From contig JAGWIJ010000020.1 of assembly GCA_028873535.1 (NCBI GenBank), forward strand, positions 1 to 36,087: 36,087 nucleotides of DNA, written 5' to 3'. Below, piece by piece: positions 30,650 to 36,087 of this stretch. This stretch comes from Pseudomonadota bacterium. GTDB lineage: Bacteria > Pseudomonadota > Gammaproteobacteria > Burkholderiales > Ferrovaceae. How positions within the stretch are numbered: the stretch's first letter is position 1; the number at the start of each line of letters is the position of its first letter. Under the pieces are notes generated by a model, which did no database searches, was not told the origin of the DNA, and saw nothing but the letters and a program-made list of their open reading frames with translations. The position numbers and the translations under genes are program-made.

Positions 30650-31825
30650 TCAGACGTAGCAGCGCAGGCGGCGCGAGAAGCGCTTGAGACCGGCGATATC
30701 GCTCTGCTCGGCACGCACGCACCAGTCCTCGAGCTGACGCAGCAGCTGCTCGCGGCTGGCATTGGTGCGGGTCCAGACACTGACCAGTTCCTGGCGCATC
30801 TGGTAGACGGTGCGCAGCGCGGCGCTTTGCTCCAGCAGCGCTCCCAGGGCCAGGCGTTCGCCCTCGTCGAGCTGGCTCTCGTCGACCTGCAGTGCGCGTG
30901 CCATCGCGGCCGCACCGGCCTGGACGCCACCGATGCGCTGGCGCAGGTGATCGAGCTCCTGATGGGTGTGGTCGGCAAGATCACGCGCGTACTTGGCCAG
31001 CACGTCGTAGCGATGGGTGATCACCGCATGCAGGGTGTCGAGATCGCACTCGGTCTTGCTGCGGTCCAGACGCACGCTGGGCGCCACGTTCTTGACCTTG
31101 GCCTGGCCGACCATCGCGAGCAGGCGGATGTACATCCAGCCGATGTCGAACTCGAACCAGCGGTTGGACAGCTTGGCCGAGGTGGCATAGGCATGATGGT
31201 TGTTGTGCAGTTCCTCACCGCCGATCAGGATGCCCCAGGGCGACAGATTGGTGCTGGCGTCCTTGGCCTGGAAGTTGCGGTAGCCCCAGAAGTGACCGAG
31301 GCCATTGATGACGCCGGCGGCCCAGAACGGGATCCAGGCCATCTGCACCACCCACACCAGCAGGCCCGGCACGATGCCGAAGCAGGCCATGTCGATGAGC
31401 GCCATCAGCACCACGCCCTTCTTCTCGTGGGCACTGTAGAAGTTGCGCTCCATCCAGTCATCGGGCGTGCCGTGACCGTAACGCACCATGGTCTCCTTGT
31501 TGCGGCTTTCCTTGACGTAGAGCAGCACGCCCGTCCACAGCACCTTGTTGATCCCGAGAATCTGCGGGCTGTGCGGATCCTCGACGGTCTCGCACTTGGC
31601 GTGGTGTTTGCGGTGGATGGCCGCCCATTCCTTGGTGACCATGCCGGTGGTGAGCCACAGCCAGAAGCGGAAGAAATGGCTGGCGACCGGGCCCAGCTCC
31701 AGGGCGCGGTGGGCCTGGCAGCGGTGCAGGAAGACGGTGACGGCGACGATGGTGATATGCGTCAGCACCAGAACGATGCCAAGCAGTTCCCAGAAACTGG
31801 GATGGAACAGACCGGTAAAGAGCAA
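30650..31825 (-). CDS. Acyl-CoA/acyl-lipid delta-9 fatty acid desaturase
   Basis: The product has 391 residues from a TTG at 31825, chosen because AGGAG lies 8 nt upstream and the protein then starts just before the first membrane segment. The frame is open to 31921 but that part runs into mscS. Three histidine boxes hold the di-iron site: HRCQAH (34-39), HRKHH (71-75) and HNNHH (207-211). Four membrane helices surround them. It introduces a double bond into membrane fatty acids using oxygen. The C-terminal 130 residues (from about 260) are charged, helical and outside the usual desaturase core. A TATTCT hexamer in the 58-bp gap to mscS could be a -10 box, otherwise it shares that operon. Confidence 0.9.
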   Translation of the reverse strand: MLFTGLFHPSFWELLGIVLVLTHITIVAVTVFLHRCQAHRALELGPVASHFFRFWLWLTTGMVTKEWAAIHRKHHAKCETVEDPHSPQILGINKVLWTGVLLYVKESRNKETMVRYGHGTPDDWMERNFYSAHEKKGVVLMALIDMACFGIVPGLLVWVVQMAWIPFWAAGVINGLGHFWGYRNFQAKDASTNLSPWGILIGGEELHNNHHAYATSAKLSNRWFEFDIGWMYIRLLAMVGQAKVKNVAPSVRLDRSKTECDLDTLHAVITHRYDVLAKYARDLADHTHQELDHLRQRIGGVQAGAAAMARALQVDESQLDEGERLALGALLEQSAALRTVYQMRQELVSVWTRTNASREQLLRQLEDWCVRAEQSDIAGLKRFSRRLRCYV

Positions 31826-31883
31826 GACCAAGACTCCTGGAAGTGTGGGCGAACAACGCACCACCTGACAGAATACTGGAGGG

Positions 31884-33134
31884 TCAGCTCGCCGGCAAGG
31901 AATTCCCGGGACGACGGGCAAGGCAAATGCCGTGCTCGCGCAGGCAGTCGAGTGCGGCCAGCAGCAGGGCCGGCCGCAGACCGGGATCGGCCTGCGCCAG
32001 GTCGCTGACCCACCAGCTGACCTGGATCTCGATGCCCACCTCGGTAGCCTGGCTGACCTGCACTGCGGGCGCCGGCGTCGCGATCACTTCCGGCCTGGCA
32101 CGCAGCAGCGCTTCCAGGCTGTCGATCGCCAGGTGCAGATCGGCGTCGTGCGTGAGCCACAGCGGGAAGCCCAGGGCGCCAGCGCGGTCGTTGAGGGTGT
32201 GATTGATGACCACCGCCGTGACGAAGGTCTCGTTGGGCACGATGGTCTCGCTGCCGTCCCCTCCCCTCAGCACCGTATAGCGCGCCTCCATGTGCGACAC
32301 CACGCCCTTGCGGCCGTCGACGCTGATGAGATCGTTGAGGCGCACCGAACGATCGAGCAGGATGATGAATCCGCTCACGTAGTTGCTCGCGATCTTCTGC
32401 AGACCGAAGCCCAGCCCGACGCCCAGCGCGCCGCCGAGCACGGACAGGAAGGTGATGTCGATGCCGAGCAGTGGCAGCGCGATCACCACGGCCAATGCCA
32501 GCAGCAAGCCACGCACCAGCTTGGTGAAGATCACGCGCAGGCTGGTATCGACACTGGCCATGCCCATGATGCGACGTTCGATCACGCGTCCCGCCCACAG
32601 CGAGACCAGCACCGCCACAAGCAGCAGCAGACCGCTCTGCATGATCTGCAGGACGCTGATTTCGTGGGTACCGACCCGCAGGGTGAGGTCCTGCAGCATG
32701 TCGAGCAGCAGGTCGAGCACACCCAGCAGGTGCAGCGCGAACGCCGCCCACACCAGCCGCGTGATGCGCCGCTCCCAGCCTGCGGCCAGTGCCAGCCGGC
32801 TCGCCAGCAACGTACGCAGCAGATGGGTGGCCAGGCGCGTCACCGTGAGCGCCACCAGGAGTGGCACGGCCAGGCCCAGCAGCGCCGGGTGCTGATGGTG
32901 ATAGAGCTGGCGCCAGGCGACCAGCACGCCCAGCAAGGCCGACAGGGAGCCCGCGACATCCGGGAAGGCATCCGCGAGATCCGCGCCACTGGCGCGGCGC
33001 ACCATGCGCCGCACCAGCAGTCCCAGCAGCAGCGCTGCCAGGATCAGACCCCACTGGTTCAGGTTGGCAGGATCGAAAGCCGCCTGGCGCAGTTCGAGCA
33101 GGCGCGCGCCGAACTCGGGCCCGCTTTCGTTCAC
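31884..33134 (-). CDS. MscS-family mechanosensitive channel
   Basis: The product has 416 residues from a GTG that overlaps the rsmB stop by 4 bp (GTGA). Five or so membrane helices (about 20-190) precede the MscS core. The pore helix region reads VLGGALGVGLGFGLQKIASNYVSGFIILLDRSVRLNDLI, with the Gly/Ala packing typical of MscS TM3. The cytosolic beta domain follows (SHMEARYTVLRGGDGSETIVPNETF). It should release solutes on hypo-osmotic shock. It is longer than E. coli MscS (286 residues) because of extra N-terminal helices. It is translationally coupled to rsmB. Confidence 0.92.
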   Translation of the reverse strand: MNESGPEFGARLLELRQAAFDPANLNQWGLILAALLLGLLVRRMVRRASGADLADAFPDVAGSLSALLGVLVAWRQLYHHQHPALLGLAVPLLVALTVTRLATHLLRTLLASRLALAAGWERRITRLVWAAFALHLLGVLDLLLDMLQDLTLRVGTHEISVLQIMQSGLLLLVAVLVSLWAGRVIERRIMGMASVDTSLRVIFTKLVRGLLLALAVVIALPLLGIDITFLSVLGGALGVGLGFGLQKIASNYVSGFIILLDRSVRLNDLISVDGRKGVVSHMEARYTVLRGGDGSETIVPNETFVTAVVINHTLNDRAGALGFPLWLTHDADLHLAIDSLEALLRARPEVIATPAPAVQVSQATEVGIEIQVSWWVSDLAQADPGLRPALLLAALDCLREHGICLARRPGNSLPAS

Positions 33135-34402
33135 GCTTTGCCCCCGGCAGGTGCGCGCCGCCAAGCGGCGGCGAAAAAGCCGTCGGTGCCATGCACCTGC
33201 GGCCATAGCTGCAGGTAGCGTCCCATCTCGAGCGGGATGCGCGCCTGGGCGAGAAGCTGGCCGCAGTCCTGCAGTTCGAAATCGGTCCGCCGTTCGGAAA
33301 ACGCCTCGGCGCGCCGCTGGTTCTCGTCCGCCAGCAGGCTGCACGTGGCGTAGACCAGCAGGCCGCCCGGCTTGAGCAGGGTGGCGGCGGCATCGAGGAT
33401 GGCATCCTGCTTGGCGCACAGTTCATCGATCGACTCGGGCCCCTGGCGCTGCTTGAGGTCGGGATTGCGCCGCAAGGTGCCGAGGCCGCTGCACGGCGCA
33501 TCCACCAGCACGCGGTCGACCTTGCCGGCCAGGCGCTTGACGCGCGTATCGCGTTCGCCCGTGATCAGCACCGGATTGACGTTGGACAGGCCCGAGCGCT
33601 TGAGGCGTGGGCGCAGGTTGGCCAGGCGGCGCTCCGAGACATCGAAGGCATACAGGCGACCTTCGTTCTGCATCAGGGCTCCGAGCAGCAGCGTCTTGCC
33701 GCCGGCACCGGCGCAGAAGTCCACCACCATTTCGCCGCGGCGCGGCGCCAGCAGGTAGCCCAGCAGCTGGCTGCCTTCGTCCTGCACCTCGATGCGTCCT
33801 TCGCGGAACACCGGCAGCTCCTGCAGCGCCGGCTTGCCGCGCACGCGCAGGCCGACCGGCGAATACGGGGTCGGTTCGGCCTCGACACCAGCGGCGGCCA
33901 GTTCGGCGCGCACGTCTTCGGGTCGCGCCTTGAGCGTGTTGACACGCAGGTCGAGCGGTGCGGGCTGCTGCATGGCCCGGCCCAGCGCGAGGATGCCGGC
34001 GTCGTCATGATCGGCGCGCAGACGCTCGATCACCCAGTCAGGCAGCTCGGCCTGCAAGCCGAGCTCGCCACCTTCGCTGCTGCGGCCGCGCAGGGTCTGC
34101 AACCACTCCTGTTCGCTGCCACGGCACAGCGGTTCGAGCTCACGCAGGCTGTAGCCGCGCAGCATCGCCAGCACCGCGAAGGCCAGCCGGCGCGGTTCGC
34201 CGCCGGGCACCAGCTGTTCCAGGTAGCGGCTGCGGCGCAGCGCGGCGTAGACCGATTCGGCAACCAGGGTGCGGTCGCGCGGTCCCAGCGCCGCACGGTC
34301 ACGGAAGAACTGCTTGAGCAGGGTATCAGCGGGTGCATTGAGACTGCCGACCTGGATCAGCGCGTGCACCAGCACGTCGAATTGCGCTTGTGAAATGGCC
34401 AT
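33131..34402 (-). CDS. rsmB: RsmB/NOP-type 16S rRNA m5C methyltransferase
   Basis: The product has 423 residues. It probably methylates a cytosine of 16S rRNA (C967 in E. coli RsmB) using S-adenosylmethionine. An N-terminal NusB-like helical region (1-110) is followed by the catalytic domain. The SAM loop is DFCAGAGGKT (228-237). The two cysteines used in catalysis are Cys304 (DAPCSGLGTLRRNPD) and Cys354 (YATCSLLADEN). The ATG follows the DUF3108 stop directly (TAGATG), with AGGAAC upstream, and its own stop overlaps the channel gene. The exact target base is inferred from the family. Confidence 0.9.
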   Translation of the reverse strand: MAISQAQFDVLVHALIQVGSLNAPADTLLKQFFRDRAALGPRDRTLVAESVYAALRRSRYLEQLVPGGEPRRLAFAVLAMLRGYSLRELEPLCRGSEQEWLQTLRGRSSEGGELGLQAELPDWVIERLRADHDDAGILALGRAMQQPAPLDLRVNTLKARPEDVRAELAAAGVEAEPTPYSPVGLRVRGKPALQELPVFREGRIEVQDEGSQLLGYLLAPRRGEMVVDFCAGAGGKTLLLGALMQNEGRLYAFDVSERRLANLRPRLKRSGLSNVNPVLITGERDTRVKRLAGKVDRVLVDAPCSGLGTLRRNPDLKQRQGPESIDELCAKQDAILDAAATLLKPGGLLVYATCSLLADENQRRAEAFSERRTDFELQDCGQLLAQARIPLEMGRYLQLWPQVHGTDGFFAAAWRRAPAGGKA

Positions 34403-35581
34403 CTAGTGTTCCTGAAGCCGGCCGTGCAGGCCGTCGAGGCGGATTCCCGTAGCGTACAGGTTCATCACACCCAGACGCGCATGATAGAGGCGCATCTGCA
34501 CCGGAAGGAAGTTGCGGTCCTGCGCCAGCCAGATTTCGAAGCCGTTTTCCTTGAGTTGGTGGACGCGGCTGATGTGCACGGTGTCGACCTCGCCGATTTC
34601 CAGCTTGAGCGGGGTGCGCTCGGTCATCTCGAAGGCGTAGCGGTCGATCTTGTCGCCGTTGGTGACAGGAAAGTCCATGCTGTCGTCGGCCGGTGGACGC
34701 AGCGCGAACTGGAAGAACACGCTGAGCAGGTCAAGGCTGCCATCGGGCAGCGGACGCACCGTGCCGGAGGGCAGGAAGGTCAGCGTATGCGCGTTCCAGT
34801 CGAAGCGCACGCCGTCCTGCGCGGACTTCATGAATACATCGGGCTGCAGGCCCGCTGCGGTGATGCGTCCCTCGCTCGACCAGTGGATGCCGCTCCAGAA
34901 CACCAGTGCCGGCAGGCCCTCGGCGTGGGCATCGAGATCCAGCCGATAGTGATCCTGGTCGACGCGCCAGCGCAGGGTACCACGGCCGCTGCGCCATTCG
35001 CCGCTGCCCTTGGTGACGCGATAGTCCACCTCGCCCTGGCGCGGCAGTGCCGCCAGCAGGTCAGGCGGCGGCACGCCGGCATCCGGCGGCGCGGACGCGC
35101 CAGCGGAATCCGCGCTGGCAGCCGGCGCTGGCGCTGGCGCTTCACCACCGGCCGGACCGGCAAAGGGCGCGGAAGCGGGCGGCACGTCCGCTGCGACCAG
35201 GGTGTCCGCGGGCTGCGGCGCGGACGCCGGGGACTCGACAGGCGCCACGGGGGTGGCTTCGACCGTCAGCGGTGGCGGCGGCGGCGCGACCGCCGGTGCT
35301 GGCGGGCGGCGCGCATGCCGGTGGCTGACGGCCGGCGGCCGGCTGGCCTGTCGCCGGGCGCGCTCGAGCCAGCTGCGATCCTGCAGTGGCGCCAGCCTGA
35401 CCACGACTTCAGCCGGCTCCCGCAACACTGCCGGCGGCGTCCGGCGCAACAGCAGCAGCGGCGCATGTGCCAGCACCGACAGCAGCAGTCCGAGCAGCAG
35501 CGGGCGGCGCGGCGTCCAGTCTGGCGGGCGCCCGCCCGCTGCCGATCCGGCGGCAGGCCGCCCGCCGGATCGCGCCATCAT
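34403..35581 (-). CDS. DUF3108 protein with membrane anchor and Pro/Ala-rich region
   Basis: The product has 392 residues. An N-terminal membrane helix (about 27-46, LLLGLLLSVLAHAPLLLL) is followed by a Pro/Ala-rich stretch to about residue 180 that resembles the periplasm-spanning part of TonB. The C-terminal 200 residues are a DUF3108 domain (from GEVDYRVTKGSGEWRSGRGTL to the end), a beta-rich periplasmic fold of unknown function. The ATG overlaps the purN stop by 3 bp, and rsmB starts immediately after its stop. The purN-DUF3108-rsmB order is one I associate with betaproteobacteria. Confidence 0.87.
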   Translation of the reverse strand: MMARSGGRPAAGSAAGGRPPDWTPRRPLLLGLLLSVLAHAPLLLLRRTPPAVLREPAEVVVRLAPLQDRSWLERARRQASRPPAVSHRHARRPPAPAVAPPPPPLTVEATPVAPVESPASAPQPADTLVAADVPPASAPFAGPAGGEAPAPAPAASADSAGASAPPDAGVPPPDLLAALPRQGEVDYRVTKGSGEWRSGRGTLRWRVDQDHYRLDLDAHAEGLPALVFWSGIHWSSEGRITAAGLQPDVFMKSAQDGVRFDWNAHTLTFLPSGTVRPLPDGSLDLLSVFFQFALRPPADDSMDFPVTNGDKIDRYAFEMTERTPLKLEIGEVDTVHISRVHQLKENGFEIWLAQDRNFLPVQMRLYHARLGVMNLYATGIRLDGLHGRLQEH

Positions 35582-36087
35582 CTGGGTACCCGCAGACAGT
35601 CGCTGCCATCGAAGCTGGCGCCCAGCCTGACGGCACCCGTCGCATCGAGGGTCAGACGCCCTTCGGCCCAGGCGCGCACCACCAGGGGATAGAGCTGGTG
35701 CTCCTGCACCAGCACGCGCGCCGCCAGCGTGTGCTCGTCGTCATCCGGCAGCACCGGCACTGCGGCCTGCGCGATGATCGGGCCGTGATCGAGCTCCGCC
35801 GTGACGTAATGCACGGTGCAGCCGTGCACCCGCACGCCCGCTTCGATGGCGCGCCGATGCGTATGCAGGCCGGTGAAGGCCGGCAGCAGCGAGGGATGGA
35901 TGTTGATCATGCGTCCGGCGTAGCGCGCCGTGAAGGCGGGCGTCAGGATGCGCATGAAACCGGCCAGCACCACCAGGCCACCGTGCGGCTGGCCGGCGGA
36001 CGCGAAAGCGGCGTCGATGCGCTGCGCCAGCGCGGCATCGAAGCTGGCGCGGTCGGGATAGGCTGCGTGGTCGAGCACCTCGGTCGG
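35578..36087 (-). CDS. purN: Phosphoribosylglycinamide formyltransferase, 5' end missing
   Basis: The gene runs off the right window edge; 169 codons of an expected 210 or so are visible. It transfers a formyl group from 10-formyltetrahydrofolate to GAR in purine synthesis. The catalytic Asn and His lie in NIHPSLLPAFTGLHTHRRA and the Asp in TVHYVTAELDHGPIIAQ, all intact. The remaining part (PTEVLDHAAYPDRASFDAA) corresponds to the region following the nucleotide-binding N-terminus. The stop overlaps the DUF3108 start. Confidence 0.95.
   Translation of the reverse strand, partial: PTEVLDHAAYPDRASFDAALAQRIDAAFASAGQPHGGLVVLAGFMRILTPAFTARYAGRMINIHPSLLPAFTGLHTHRRAIEAGVRVHGCTVHYVTAELDHGPIIAQAAVPVLPDDDEHTLAARVLVQEHQLYPLVVRAWAEGRLTLDATGAVRLGASFDGSDCLRVPR

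Noticed and set aside
31762-33501. Open frame of 579 codons on the minus strand across mscS and the rsmB end
   Set aside because: It is a shifted frame of real genes, low in hydrophobic residues where mscS needs membrane helices.
1-36087. Phage defence island, secretion system or biosynthetic cluster
   Set aside because: No nuclease, toxin-antitoxin pair, retron, transposase, phage gene, NRPS or PKS was found. Nearly all genes belong to housekeeping or metabolic families with even composition.

Overview
The window is 36 kb of dense, GC-rich (about two thirds G+C by eye) proteobacterial chromosome. About 95% of it is coding. No rRNA, tRNA, insertion sequence, prophage or CRISPR array is visible. 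The ribosomal proteins L28 and L33 (25.5-25.9 kb) read most like betaproteobacterial versions. The purN - DUF3108 - rsmB - mechanosensitive channel - desaturase order at the right end and the cysI - DUF934 - cysH - SUMT order also fit a betaproteobacterium. A high-GC gammaproteobacterium (Xanthomonadales type) is the main alternative. No search was possible, so the placement is a judgement from recognised families.

Layout. 0-1.4 kb (+): the 3' end of a thioredoxin-fold protein, a small monohaem cytochrome c and a DUF1415 protein. 1.35-2.5 kb (-): an exported alpha-carbonic anhydrase with a (Lys-Asp-Thr)n linker. 2.7-5.9 kb (+): a Tat-exported small subunit, a GMC flavoprotein with a probable 3Fe-4S cysteine motif, a ribbon-helix-helix protein and glyoxalase I. 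An intrinsic-terminator-like hairpin lies between the two dehydrogenase subunits. 5.95-11.3 kb: an exported phosphodiesterase (-), a TMEM175-type channel (+) and a membrane PAS-GGDEF-EAL protein (-). 11.3-16.4 kb: an ABC exporter (+), a small secreted protein (-), then mobA overlapping a YheS-type ABC-F ATPase (+). 16.4-18.6 kb (-): coaBC, dut and a CbiX-type chelatase in one operon. 18.75 kb (+): radC. 19.5-25.4 kb: isovaleryl-CoA dehydrogenase plus a giant fused 2-oxoacid:ferredoxin oxidoreductase (-), divergent from an AraC-type regulator (+). 25.5-25.9 kb (+): rpmB-rpmG with a strong terminator. 26.2-30.3 kb (-): the sulfate assimilation operon cysI - DUF934 - cysH - SUMT, in which SUMT is fused in frame to a GNAT acetyltransferase. 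30.65-36.1 kb (-): purN (cut by the window edge), DUF3108, rsmB, mscS and a fatty acid desaturase.

How the genes work together. The sulfate operon reduces APS/PAPS to sulfite (CysH) and sulfite to sulfide (CysI), and makes precorrin-2, the precursor of CysI's sirohaem (SUMT). The chelatase that could insert iron sits 10 kb away with dut. The 2.7-5.9 kb cluster looks like a periplasmic sugar or polyol oxidation module of the FAD-glucose dehydrogenase type, followed by a putative regulator and an aldehyde detoxification gene. The ivd/oxidoreductase pair could form two consecutive steps of leucine-type 2-oxoacid breakdown under the divergent AraC-type regulator.

The points most worth a second look are the hairpin between the dehydrogenase subunits, the probable 3Fe-4S GMC enzyme without a multihaem partner, the SUMT-GNAT fusion with nine consecutive G in its linker, the repeat-bearing cysI promoter region, and the KDT repeat of the carbonic anhydrase.
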